A stretch of 19,705 nt of DNA from JANNSW01 sp031431235 (GCA_031431235.1 JANPDA010000256.1:1-19705); one strand, 5' to 3'. Shown: positions 6,946-14,864, counted from the stretch's first letter. Notes: generated by a model from the sequence alone, not told the origin. Translations and numbers: made by a program.

Positions 6946-7965
6946 TCACGCAGCCCTGAGACGGCGTCCATCGCCATCGAAGAAGAGCGCGTTGTTGAGC
7001 CTGATCCCGACCTCGTCGCCGACACTGGGGACGCTGTGGGGATCGACGAGAACGGTGAGCTGCTGGCCGGCGACGCTGACATGGAGATGGCTCTGGTCAC
7101 CCAGATGCTCGATGCGCATCACCTTGCCGGCAATGCCGCCGCCCGCGATCGGCGCAATGCCGATGTGCTCGGTGCGGGCACCGATGGTGTGAGTGCCTTT
7201 GGGAGCACCCGAGACCGGCAGCGCTTCCGCCGGCATCAGGTTGATCCGCGGCGAGCCGAGCCGGGTCGCGACGTAGATGCTGTCGGGGTCGGAATAGATG
7301 CTGCGCGGGTCGGCGAACTGCACCAGCCGACCTTGTGCGAGCACGCCGATGGCGGTCGCCATCGTCATCGCCTCGATCTGATCGTGGGTGACATAGAGGA
7401 TGGTCGCACCGAGCTCGGCCTGGATCCGCTTCAACTCGAGGCGCAAGTCGGCTCGCAGCTTGGCGTCGAGTGAGGACAGCGGCTCGTCCATCAGGAAGAT
7501 CGAGGGCCTGCGCACCAGCGCGCGCCCGATCGCCACGCGCTGCATCTCGCCGCCCGAGAGCTGCGTCGCCCGGCTCTGCAGCTTGTGGGGAATGCGCAGC
7601 ATCTCCGCGATCTCAGTGACGCGGCGCTTGATGTCGGGCTCGGCCACGCGACGGGTCGGCGAGCGCAGCGGAAAGGCGAGATTGTCGAAGACGGACAAAT
7701 GGGGATAGAGCGAATACTGCTGGAACACGAAAGCCACGTCACGCACCGCCGGCGCGGCACGGGTCATGTCCTCGCCGCCGATGGTGACACGGCCAGTGTC
7801 GCACTGCTCCAGGCCGGCCACGAGCCGCAGTGTCGTCGTCTTGCCTGCCCCTGTCGGGCCAAGCAACACGACGAAGGCGCCGTCGGGTACATGGATCGAC
7901 ATATCCTCGACCGCCACGGTCTTGGCGAAGCGCTTGGAGACACCCTCGATGCGGACCTCAGCCAT
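6946..7965 (-). CDS. Carbohydrate ABC transporter ATPase (UgpC/MalK family), second ATPase
   Basis: This 339-residue CUT1-type nucleotide-binding protein has Walker A GPTGAGKTT (36-44), Q-loop FQQYSLYP (81-88), a canonical LSGGEMQRVAIGRA signature (136-149), Walker B IFLMDEP (156-162) and switch H194 in YVTHDQ. A C-terminal TOBE-like regulatory domain covers about 240-339. The start at 7965 has AAGGAGG with 6-nt spacing, and overlaps the previous ATPase gene by 8 bp. Two different ATPases in one operon imply a heterodimeric motor, as in rhizobial glycerol-type importers. Confidence 0.94.
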   Translation of the reverse strand: MAEVRIEGVSKRFAKTVAVEDMSIHVPDGAFVVLLGPTGAGKTTTLRLVAGLEQCDTGRVTIGGEDMTRAAPAVRDVAFVFQQYSLYPHLSVFDNLAFPLRSPTRRVAEPDIKRRVTEIAEMLRIPHKLQSRATQLSGGEMQRVAIGRALVRRPSIFLMDEPLSSLDAKLRADLRLELKRIQAELGATILYVTHDQIEAMTMATAIGVLAQGRLVQFADPRSIYSDPDSIYVATRLGSPRINLMPAEALPVSGAPKGTHTIGARTEHIGIAPIAGGGIAGKVMRIEHLGDQSHLHVSVAGQQLTVLVDPHSVPSVGDEVGIRLNNALFFDGDGRRLRAA

Positions 7966-9064
7966 GGACGCCTCCTTGCCGGGCATGGTGCAAGGCCGAG
8001 GGGATCGCCCGGCCACTCGCAGCGTCGAACAGCGACAGCCGGTCGGAGGTGAGCCGCAGCCACACCTTCTCACCTGGCTTCAACCTCATGTCGGCGCCGA
8101 CACGGGCTTTGAGCGACCCGTGATCGGTCGTCACCGTTACGATCTGCGTCGTGCCGAGATACTCAGTGCCATCGACCATGCCCTGCAGCGGGCCAGCATC
8201 GGCAAAGCGGATATGCTCCGGGCGCACGCCGAGCGCGAGGCTACGCTGCGTCACGCCCTCGCGGACCGGCGGCAGATCGACAGCAGCACCGTTGATCCGG
8301 ATGGAGCTTGCGCCGGGCTCGATCGCGCCTTCGAACTTCAGGAAGTTCATGGGCGGCGAGCCAATGAACGCGGCGACGAACATGGTGGCGGGCCGGTCGT
8401 AGATCTGCTGGGGCGTCGCGAACTGCTCGACAACGCCATGGTTCATCACGACGATCTTGTCGGCCATCGACATGGCCTCGAGCTGATCGTGGGTCACGTA
8501 GACGGTGGTTGCGCCGATGCGATCGTGGAGTGCGCGCAACTCGTGGCACATGATCTCGCGGAACTCGGAATCGAGTGCGCCGAGCGGCTCGTCCATCAGG
8601 AAGGCGAGTGGCCGGCGCACGATCGCGCGCCCGAGCGCGACACGCTGCCGGTCGCCGCCGGCAAGGCCAGAGACGGGCTTGTCGAGCAGATGGTCGATGC
8701 GCAGGAGCCGCGCCGTCTCCTCGACCCGCGACCTGATCTCGGAGCGCGCCACGCCCTGGCAGGCGAGCGGGAAGCCGATGTTGGCCCGCACGTTCATGTG
8801 CGGATAAAGCGCGAACAACTGGAATACGAAAGCGATGTCGCGCTCGCGGGCGCGCTTGAAGGTGACATCCTCATTGCCGAGGAAGATCTTGCCCGAGGTC
8901 GGTAGCTCGAGACCGGCGATCATGCGCAACGTCGTGGTCTTGCCGCAGCCCGAGGGCCCGAGCATGACGAAGAACTCGCCGTCGGCAACGGTGAAGCTGC
9001 TCTCCTTTACCGCGATGAACTCGCCGAACTGCTTCTGCAGGGTTTCGATCCGGATCTCAGCCAT
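7958..9064 (-). CDS. Carbohydrate ABC transporter ATPase, first ATPase
   Basis: This 368-residue CUT1-type ATPase has Walker A GPSGCGKTT (36-44), Q-loop FQLFALYP (81-88), Walker B FLMDEP (155-160), the VTHDQLEAMSMADKIVVMNH switch region and a C-terminal TOBE domain. Its ABC signature reads GLAGGDRQRVALGRA rather than LSGGQ, so the canonical serine is replaced by alanine. This may make its composite ATP site weaker, while the partner ATPase has a normal signature. The start ATG at 9064 has only a poor Shine-Dalgarno, and a 75-bp palindrome lies just upstream (9081-9156), which may limit or tune its expression. It pairs with the next ATPase to energise the two permeases encoded upstream. Confidence 0.93.
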   Translation of the reverse strand: MAEIRIETLQKQFGEFIAVKESSFTVADGEFFVMLGPSGCGKTTTLRMIAGLELPTSGKIFLGNEDVTFKRARERDIAFVFQLFALYPHMNVRANIGFPLACQGVARSEIRSRVEETARLLRIDHLLDKPVSGLAGGDRQRVALGRAIVRRPLAFLMDEPLGALDSEFREIMCHELRALHDRIGATTVYVTHDQLEAMSMADKIVVMNHGVVEQFATPQQIYDRPATMFVAAFIGSPPMNFLKFEGAIEPGASSIRINGAAVDLPPVREGVTQRSLALGVRPEHIRFADAGPLQGMVDGTEYLGTTQIVTVTTDHGSLKARVGADMRLKPGEKVWLRLTSDRLSLFDAASGRAIPSALHHARQGGVHG

Positions 9065-9080
9065 GGGCGCGTTTCCCGCA

Positions 9081-9156
9081 GGTAGGGTCGAGTCCTTGGC
9101 GAGACCCAACGGGCTGCGAGCATGTGGCGTTGGGTCTCGTTCCTCGACCCAACCTA
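9081..9156. repeat. REP-like intergenic palindrome
   Basis: The left arm contains GGGTCGAG (9085-9092) and CGAGACCCAACG (9100-9111). The right arm contains CGTTGGGTCTCG (9128-9139) and CTCGACCC (9143-9150). The two halves pair over 20 bp interrupted by a 7/3-nt internal loop, with a 16-nt apical loop; GGTA and AACC/TAC flanks extend the similarity. The TTGGGTC-CGA-type composition resembles dispersed intergenic palindromes common in GC-rich proteobacteria. It is located within the importer operon between the small membrane protein and the first ATPase. Confidence 0.8.
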
Positions 9157-9186
9157 CGATTCGCTCCCCGGATCTGGGCCATGGCG

Positions 9187-9414
9187 CTACTCCGGGAACT
9201 TGCTGACGACGACGAACATCAGCGTGCCGACGAGCGTCGTGACGAAGGAGTAGGTGTAGAGGGCGAGTGCAAAAGGTTGCATCAGCATGAACACGCCGAG
9301 CGCGATCACGATGGTCGCCATGCTCTCCCATGGGCCGCGACGAAACCTGAGAAGCTGGGCGAGGAAGCCCGGTGGCCGCTCTGGCAGCGCGTCTCGGTGA
9401 CTGTGGTCGGTCAT
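9187..9414 (-). CDS. Small two-helix membrane protein of the ABC importer operon
   Basis: This 75-residue protein has a hydrophilic N-terminus (about 1-30, with FLAQLLRFRRGPWES) and two hydrophobic segments: roughly 32-49 (MATIVIALGVFMLMQPFA) and 51-70 (LYTYSFVTTLVGTLMFVVVS), separated only briefly. No catalytic motif is seen. Its ATG overlaps the permease stop by 4 bp. Glycerol- and polyol-type importer operons of rhizobia also carry a small membrane protein gene, so an accessory or assembly role in the permease complex is plausible. I do not assign a family name. Confidence 0.85.
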   Translation of the reverse strand: MTDHSHRDALPERPPGFLAQLLRFRRGPWESMATIVIALGVFMLMQPFALALYTYSFVTTLVGTLMFVVVSKFPE

Positions 9415-10367
9415 TTGCGCACCGCTCCGAACGTGATGCCGCGCAGGAGATGCTTGCGCAGCAGCACCGTGAAAACGAGGATCGGGATCAGGAACAACGT
9501 CGTCCCGCCGCCGACGGCCGGCCAGTCCATGCCGCCTTCCCCGATGATGGTCGGGATGAAGGGCGGCGCCGTCTGCGCCGTACCCGAGGTCAGCAGCACG
9601 GCGAAGGCGTACTCGTTCCAGGCAAAGATCAGGCAGAAGATCGCCGTCGCGGCGATGCCGGTCGCGGCCTGCGGCAGCACGACCTTGCGGAACGCCTGCA
9701 GCCGCGTGTAGCCGTCGATCATGGCGGCTTCCTCGTATTCGCGCGGGATCTCGTCGATGAACCCCTTGAGGAGCCAGACGGCGAGCGACACGTTGACAGC
9801 GGTGTAGAGCAGGATCATGCCGAGCGCGGTGTCGGAGAGGCCGATCTCGCGGTACATCAGATAGATCGGTATGGCGACCGCGATCGGCGGCATCATCCGC
9901 GTCGACAGGATGAAGAACAGCAGATCGTCGGCGAGCGGAACCTTGAAGCGCGAGAAGCCATAGGCCGCGAGCACTCCCAGCGCGACCGCGCAGAAGGTCG
10001 AGCCGAAGGCGATGATCAGCGAGTTGATGAAGCGCGGCACGTAGTTCGATTGACCCGCGATCACCATGTCGCGATCACGGGTGATCTTATCACAGACCGT
10101 GGTCGGCTCGCCGAGCGCCTGGATGTACTCCTTGGTCTGGCGCGTGCGGGTGGTGAAGAGGTTGCAATAGCCCTCCAACGACGGCTCGAACACGACCTTG
10201 GGTGGATAGGAAATCGAATCCGGCGGCGTCTTCATGCCGGTCGCGAAGATCCAGAGCAGCGGGATCATCGTCACCACCGCATAGGTGATGACGAGGATGC
10301 CAGCGATCCACTTGGCGCGCCCGCTCGGCTCGACGATCGAATGGGCGGTAGTCCGGGTCGCACTCAT
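9411..10367 (-). CDS. Carbohydrate ABC transporter permease (MalG/UgpE type)
   Basis: This 318-residue inner-membrane permease has about six transmembrane helices. The first is about 20-43. A long external loop (about 46-112) contains C68 and C92. Further helices follow from about 114. The cytoplasmic EAA loop, which docks the ATPase, reads EEAAMIDGYTRLQAFRKVVL, and a conserved FAWNEYAFA follows. The start at 10367 overlaps the partner permease stop by 4 bp (ATGA); a longer frame to 10649 is the shadow of that gene. It forms the translocation channel with the other permease. Confidence 0.94.
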   Translation of the reverse strand: MSATRTTAHSIVEPSGRAKWIAGILVITYAVVTMIPLLWIFATGMKTPPDSISYPPKVVFEPSLEGYCNLFTTRTRQTKEYIQALGEPTTVCDKITRDRDMVIAGQSNYVPRFINSLIIAFGSTFCAVALGVLAAYGFSRFKVPLADDLLFFILSTRMMPPIAVAIPIYLMYREIGLSDTALGMILLYTAVNVSLAVWLLKGFIDEIPREYEEAAMIDGYTRLQAFRKVVLPQAATGIAATAIFCLIFAWNEYAFAVLLTSGTAQTAPPFIPTIIGEGGMDWPAVGGGTTLFLIPILVFTVLLRKHLLRGITFGAVRK

Positions 10368-11317
10368 CGCTGCTTCACCCGGTTGAGCGCCTTCACATAG
10401 ATGTTGGCGAGGCCGAACACGGTGACGAACAGAATGATCGCGAATGCCGAGGAGTAGCCGGTACGCCACTTCTCGAAGGCTTCCCGCTTCAAGGTGATGG
10501 AAGCGACTTCCGTCGTTGAGCCGGGCCCGCCGCCGGTCAGCAGGTTCACCATGTCGAACATCTTGAAGTTCTCGATGCCCCGGAACAGCACGGCCAGCAT
10601 GATGAAGGGCAGCGCCATTGGCAGCGTGATCGACCAGAATTGGCGCCACGGCGAGGCACGGTCGACCTCGGCCGCCTCATAGATGTAGTTGGGGATCGAG
10701 CGCAAACCGGCAAGGCAGATCAACATCACATAGGGCGTCCACATCCAGGTATCGACGATCACGATCGACCAGGGCGCCAGATTGACGGAGCCGAGCATCT
10801 CGAAGGAGGACGGCGGCACGCCGGTGAAGAAGGAGATGATGTAGTTGAACAGGCCGATCTGGGGCTGATAGAGGAACTTCCAGAAATTGCCGACAACCGC
10901 TGGCGACAGCATCATCGGCACCAGGATCACAGTGGTCCAGAAGCCGTGGCCGCGGAACTTGCGGTCGATCAGATAGGCGAGCGTGAAGCCGATCAACGTT
11001 TGCAGCGTGATGGTCCAGATTACGAAGTGGGCGGTCGCCTGCATCGCCTCCCAGATCTCGGGCTTGGTCAGGATCGCCCGATAGTTATCGAGCCCGACGA
11101 ACTTGGCGGCTGCCGTACGATTGGCGCGGTAGTTCGTGAAGGAGAGCTGGATCGTCCAGATCAGCGGGAAGATGTTGATCGCCAGCAACAGCACAATGGT
11201 GGGCGCGATGAACAGCCACGCAATCGCCCGGTCCGAGAGGCCGCGCACACGCCGCGCGATCGGCTCGGGCGTGGCGATCGCCGTCCGCTCCACGAGGGTC
11301 TGGCTGGGGGTGTCCAT
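10364..11317 (-). CDS. Carbohydrate ABC transporter permease (MalF/UgpA type)
   Basis: This 317-residue permease has a cytoplasmic N-terminus of about 30 residues, then hydrophobic helices starting with AIAWLFIAPTIVLLLAINIF (about 31-50). The EAA motif is YEAAEVDRASPWRQFWSITL, followed by the conserved GGPGSTTE segment. It partners the MalG-type permease, whose gene overlaps its stop codon. The chosen start MDTPSQ matches family length; the in-frame extension to 11473 is compositionally unlike a protein of this family. The Shine-Dalgarno is weak (GGGGACC about 12 nt upstream). The 235-bp gap before it carries two hairpins that probably set the binding protein to permease expression ratio. Confidence 0.93.
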   Translation of the reverse strand: MDTPSQTLVERTAIATPEPIARRVRGLSDRAIAWLFIAPTIVLLLAINIFPLIWTIQLSFTNYRANRTAAAKFVGLDNYRAILTKPEIWEAMQATAHFVIWTITLQTLIGFTLAYLIDRKFRGHGFWTTVILVPMMLSPAVVGNFWKFLYQPQIGLFNYIISFFTGVPPSSFEMLGSVNLAPWSIVIVDTWMWTPYVMLICLAGLRSIPNYIYEAAEVDRASPWRQFWSITLPMALPFIMLAVLFRGIENFKMFDMVNLLTGGGPGSTTEVASITLKREAFEKWRTGYSSAFAIILFVTVFGLANIYVKALNRVKQR

Positions 11318-11456
11318 CTGGTGTGGCGGTCCCCAGCTTGTCGTAGGGCGCTCGCGCCGGTCGCGATAACCCACGCAAGCCGGATGACGAACGCGATGTT
11401 TCAGCACGAAAGGTAATGGTAGCCAAACAGGATCCAACCAGCGAGCATCGACCAGC

Positions 11457-11550
11457 CCCTCCCCTGCCCTCATGTGGAGCAGGAATCCCCCGAGAGAAAC
11501 ACAGGGGAGGAGCGTGTCAGGCTTCAGGCAGCGGGAGGAGGCCTGCCTGA
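11457..11550 (-). other. Two stem-loops after the binding-protein gene
   Basis: Immediately 3' of the binding-protein stop on the minus strand, TCAGGCAG (11524-11531) and CTGCCTGA (11543-11550) form a perfect 8-bp stem with an 11-nt loop. A second pair, CCTCCCCTG (11457-11465) and CAGGGGAGG (11502-11510), forms a perfect 9-bp stem with a 36-nt loop. No T-run follows either. Such stems after a binding-protein gene often protect its mRNA or partially end transcription, giving excess binding protein over permease; that role here is inferred. Confidence 0.5.
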
Positions 11551-11552
11551 TC

Positions 11553-12866
11553 TCAGAGCTTGCCTTCTTCCTTGAAGACCTCGGTCCAGTCGACGATCAA
11601 TGCGTCGAGCGCTTCCTTGGCCGTGCCTTTGTCGGCGACGACGAAGTCGTGGAGCCGCTTCTGCATGGCCTGGAGGAGCGAGGCATAGGAGGGCTCCTGC
11701 CAGAAGTCGTTGACGCCAGCCATCGCTTCGAGGAACTGCGCAGCGAAGGGCTGGGAATCCTTGAAGGAGGGATCGTTCAGCACGGCGTTGTGGCAGGCAT
11801 AGCCGCCGAGCGACCACCACTTCTTCTGCACGTCGGGCTGGGCGAACCATTTGATGTAGGCGAGTGCGTCGTCCATGTTGTCGGTGTTGGCGACAACCGA
11901 GATGCCCTGGCCGCCCAGCGTGGAAGCCGCGACCTTCTCAGACGGGTTGACGAAGAAACCGGTGACGGCGCCGACCTTCTCATCCTTGGCCATGCCGGGC
12001 ATGAAAGCGAACCAGTTCATCATCATGGCGACCTGGCCCGACTTGAAGGCATCGAGGCCTTCACCCATGTAGCTGTCGGTGTATCCGGGCGGCGTGCAGC
12101 ACTTGTAGAGCGACTTGTAGAACTCGAGGCCTTTGATGGCGTCTGCCGAGTTGACTGCGCCCTCCATGTCGTATTTGCCCGGCGTGTTCTCGTACTTGAA
12201 GCCGAACGAGTAGAGCGCCGAGGTGGCACCCATCGTGATGCCTTCGGAAGCACGCTCGGTGAAGATCGCGGCGCCGTAAACCTTCTTGCCGTCGACGTCG
12301 CGGCCCTGGAAGAACTCGGCGATGTCCTTCAACTCGGTCCAGGTCTTGGGTGGAGCCAGATCGCGGCCGTGCTTGCCCTTGAACTCGGCCTGCAGCTCGG
12401 GCTTGGCGAACCAGTCCTTGCGGTAGAACCAGCCGTTGGCGTCGCCCATGGCGGGCAGGGCCCAGTAGTTCGGCGTGCCCTTCGGCCAGGTCGAGTAGGC
12501 GTAAACGGTTGCCGGCGCGAAGTCGCTCATCTTGATTCCTTCCCTATCGAAGAAATCATTGAGCTTCACGTACTTGCCGCCCTCGGCCGAGCCGCCGATC
12601 CACTGGCTGTCGCCGATCAGCAGGTCGCAGAGCTTGCCGTTGGAGTTGAGCTCGTTCAGCATGCGATCAGCGAAGTTCGGCCACGGCACGAACTCGAACT
12701 TCATGGTCGTGCCGGATTGCTTCTCGAAGTCCTTGGAGAGCTCGACGAGGGCGTTGGCCGGGTCCCAGGCGGCCCAGCATAGCGTCAGCTCCTTGGCACT
12801 TGCGCTCGTGCCGGCGGTTGCGGCAACCGCGAGGCCGAGCGAGGCGGCTAGCAGTACTTTCCTCAT
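11553..12866 (-). CDS. ABC transporter periplasmic sugar/polyol-binding protein
   Basis: This 437-residue extracellular solute-binding protein is of the CUT1/family 1 type. A Sec signal peptide is clear: MRK, a hydrophobic core, then cleavage likely after ASA (residue 24). The mature protein starts KELTLCWAAWDPANALVELS, a typical first strand and helix, and includes the FVPWPNFADRM and GDANGWFYRKDW segments usual for such proteins. It has several cysteines, including an adjacent pair in YKCCTPPG, which may form disulfides. The start has an excellent GGGAGG ribosome-binding site about 9 nt upstream. It is the first gene of the importer operon, downstream of the TGTTTAGT block. Ligand identity cannot be read from sequence; the neighbouring Dha kinase and pentose genes favour a polyol or pentose-like substrate. 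Confidence 0.95.
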   Translation of the reverse strand: MRKVLLAASLGLAVAATAGTSASAKELTLCWAAWDPANALVELSKDFEKQSGTTMKFEFVPWPNFADRMLNELNSNGKLCDLLIGDSQWIGGSAEGGKYVKLNDFFDREGIKMSDFAPATVYAYSTWPKGTPNYWALPAMGDANGWFYRKDWFAKPELQAEFKGKHGRDLAPPKTWTELKDIAEFFQGRDVDGKKVYGAAIFTERASEGITMGATSALYSFGFKYENTPGKYDMEGAVNSADAIKGLEFYKSLYKCCTPPGYTDSYMGEGLDAFKSGQVAMMMNWFAFMPGMAKDEKVGAVTGFFVNPSEKVAASTLGGQGISVVANTDNMDDALAYIKWFAQPDVQKKWWSLGGYACHNAVLNDPSFKDSQPFAAQFLEAMAGVNDFWQEPSYASLLQAMQKRLHDFVVADKGTAKEALDALIVDWTEVFKEEGKL

Positions 12867-13010
12867 GGCAGTGTTACCTCCCTTAATGTTGGCGCGGCGG
12901 CGGGGCGAGGAGTGCCCAACCGACCATCCAGGGCTGTCTCGCAGCCACTGAATTCCAAGAAAGCGCTCGCGTCTCCTCCACGCATCCATGCCGTGCCGAA
13001 GGCCGGCATG

Positions 13011-13052
13011 TGTTTAGTTGTTTTGTTTAGTAAGCACAAAATCACTAAACAA
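13011..13052. promoter_or_regulatory. Operator/promoter block with TGTTTAGT half-sites
   Basis: This is an AT-rich island in a GC-rich region, 145-186 bp upstream of the binding-protein start. TGTTTAGT occurs at 13011-13018 and 13024-13031 (direct, 13-bp step). The reverse complement occurs at 13044-13052 as ACTAAACAA, making a perfect 9-bp inverted repeat (13023-13031 / 13044-13052) with a 12-bp spacer. On the minus strand, TTGTGC and TAAACA spaced 17 bp overlap the block and could be the -35 and -10. A repressor site over the importer promoter is the simplest reading; the cognate regulator is unknown. Confidence 0.6.
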
Positions 13053-13106
13053 GACAAGCGGATTCTGCAGGCCACTTTCGAGCACCTGGAGCCGGTGGAT
13101 GTTCGA

Positions 13107-14276
13107 CTAGAGGGACACCCATTGCCCGCCAGCGCCCGACGAGCGGACACAGGCCTCGATGAAGGCAACGCCCTCGACGCCGTCCTCGACCGTTGGGAAC
13201 ATGACGTCAGATGCAACGGCCTCGCCCGAGCGGCGCGCGCGGATCGCACGTGCGGCTTCCGCATAGATGTTGGCGAAGCCTTCCAGATAGCCCTCCGGGT
13301 GGCCGGGCGGAATACGTGTCACGCGGCCAGCGACGGCTCGCGAGCCGGAGCCGCCGCGGGTGACGAGACGCTTGGGCTCGCCCAACGGCGTGAACCAGAG
13401 ATAGTTCGGGTCCTCCTGCGCCCATTCGAGGCCGCCACGCGCGCCATAGACCCGCAGCCTCAGCGCATTCTCATTGCCGGGCGAGACCTGGCTCGCCCAC
13501 AGCAGCCCGCGCGCTCCGCCGTGATAGCGCAACATGACGTGCACATTGTCGTCGAGCTTGCGGCCCGGAACGAACGTCGTGAGGTCGGCGCAGACGGCTT
13601 CCGTCTCGAGGCCAGTCACGAACTGGGCGAGGTTGTAGGCGTGCGTGCCGATATCACCGACGCAACCGCCGGCGCCAGAGCGCGTCGGGTCCGTGCGCCA
13701 TTCGGCCTGCTTTTGACCGGTATCCTCCAGCTTGGTCGACAGCCAGTCCTGCGGATACTCCGCCTGAACCACCCGGACCGGCCCGAGCTCGCCCGACAGC
13801 ACCAGGTCGCGCGCCTGCCGCACCATCGGATAGCCGGTGTAGTTGTGGGTGAGCGCGAAGATGCAACCCGACTTGGCGACGGCATCGGCCAGGCGGCGCG
13901 CGTCCTCGAGCGTCGACGTCAGCGGCTTGTCGCAGATCACGTGGATGTTGCGCTTCAGGAACGCCACCGAGGCGTCATGGTGCATGTGGTTCGGCGTCAC
14001 GATTGCGACCGCCTCGATGCCGTCGGGCCGCGCCGCCTCCTTCTCCGCCATCTCCTCGAACGAGCCGTAGTTGCGGTCGTCGGAAAGGCCGAGCTCGCGC
14101 CCCGAAGCGCGCGATCTCTCAGGCGTCGAGGCGAGCGCTCCCGCGACCAGCCGGTAGTTGTCGTCCATCCGCGCCGCGATCCGGTGCACGGCCCCGATGA
14201 AGGCACCTTGTCCACCACCCACCATGCCGAGCCGGATCGGACCCGTCCCGGTATCGCTTCTGCCTGAGATTGTCAT
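13107..14276 (-). CDS. Gfo/Idh/MocA family NAD(P)-dependent oxidoreductase
   Basis: This 389-residue cytosolic sugar or polyol dehydrogenase has an N-terminal Rossmann fold opening with IRLGMVGGGQGAFIGAVHR (about 14-32). The family EKP-type motif appears as CDKPLT with K117. The C-terminal domain carries GGCVGDIGTHAYNLAQF, placing D208 and H212 as likely catalytic residues. Members oxidise hydroxyls of inositols, sugars and their derivatives. The ATG at 14276 follows AAAGGC. It lies 34 bp downstream of the ParE toxin gene and 240 bp before the importer operon. It probably was part of the same sugar cluster as the isomerase, xylA and xylB before, or despite, the toxin-antitoxin insertion. The exact substrate is not predictable. 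Confidence 0.92.
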   Translation of the reverse strand: MTISGRSDTGTGPIRLGMVGGGQGAFIGAVHRIAARMDDNYRLVAGALASTPERSRASGRELGLSDDRNYGSFEEMAEKEAARPDGIEAVAIVTPNHMHHDASVAFLKRNIHVICDKPLTSTLEDARRLADAVAKSGCIFALTHNYTGYPMVRQARDLVLSGELGPVRVVQAEYPQDWLSTKLEDTGQKQAEWRTDPTRSGAGGCVGDIGTHAYNLAQFVTGLETEAVCADLTTFVPGRKLDDNVHVMLRYHGGARGLLWASQVSPGNENALRLRVYGARGGLEWAQEDPNYLWFTPLGEPKRLVTRGGSGSRAVAGRVTRIPPGHPEGYLEGFANIYAEAARAIRARRSGEAVASDVMFPTVEDGVEGVAFIEACVRSSGAGGQWVSL

Positions 14277-14310
14277 GGATTGCCTTTGGCCTCAATGGCT
14301 GTTCCCGAGT

Positions 14311-14622
14311 TCATCGATCCTTGCGCAGCCGGCGCCGCGTTATCTTCCGGCGGCCATGCACGACGCGAAGCAGGCGGACCGCATCCTCGTCCGATCGATA
14401 GATCATCACGAAGGGCCATACGACGACGATCCGGATGGACTTCCCGAGGCGTGGACGTGAAGCGCCGCTGTCGGGAAAGTAAGCCAGGCGTTCGAGCTGC
14501 GCAATGATCCGGCCACTCCAGACCCGAGCCCGCTCGTGACCGGCCTTGGCGATGAGGCGGTCAGTCAATGCGTCGATGTCGGCTTCGGCCTCCGGCGAGA
14601 CGATGACAGGGCGCGGGGTCAT
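14311..14622 (-). CDS. parE: ParE-type toxin (RelE/ParE superfamily)
   Basis: This 103-residue basic protein has the ParE pattern: IVSPEAEADIDALTDRLIAK (two N-terminal helices), AQLERLAYFPDSGASRPRLG, then the strands IRIVVVWPFVMIYRSDEDAV and RLLRVVHGRRKI. The FPxxG, P..V.Y and VHGRR elements are typical. ParE toxins block DNA gyrase; this is family knowledge. The start ATG overlaps the antitoxin stop by 4 bp. The module sits between two sugar catabolic genes in the same orientation, so it interrupts the cluster. Confidence 0.9.
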   Translation of the reverse strand: MTPRPVIVSPEAEADIDALTDRLIAKAGHERARVWSGRIIAQLERLAYFPDSGASRPRLGKSIRIVVVWPFVMIYRSDEDAVRLLRVVHGRRKITRRRLRKDR

Positions 14623-14864
14623 TTCTCATGCCGGGCAAACTTCGTGGCCAACCGAGCCTTGACGTCGTCAAGGGACACTCCTTCTCCCCGAGCGAGCGAC
14701 GCTTCCGCCTCCGCGATCAGCGGCTTCGTCCAGTCGAGATCACTGGTATCGATCTCGAGGCCTGCGATGGCGGTGTCGATAGCCTCCTCGACGCTTTCGA
14801 ATTCGCCGGCCGAGATGAATGCCTCGAGCTTGCGAGCCTGCGCGGCATTGAGTTGGTAGCCCAT
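14619..14864 (-). CDS. parD: ParD-type antitoxin
   Basis: This 81-residue acidic protein precedes and overlaps the ParE toxin gene. The N-terminal YQLNAAQARKLEAFISAGEF and FESVEEAIDTAIAGLE resemble the ribbon-helix-helix antitoxins of the ParD/CopG type. The C-terminal half (ASLARGEGVSLDDVKARLAT) is the usual toxin-wrapping helix of this group. AAGGAAGGA lies about 8 nt upstream of the ATG at 14864. It likely represses its own promoter together with ParE. The RHH strand is slightly atypical, but pairing with ParE makes the call secure. Confidence 0.88.
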   Translation of the reverse strand: MGYQLNAAQARKLEAFISAGEFESVEEAIDTAIAGLEIDTSDLDWTKPLIAEAEASLARGEGVSLDDVKARLATKFARHEK

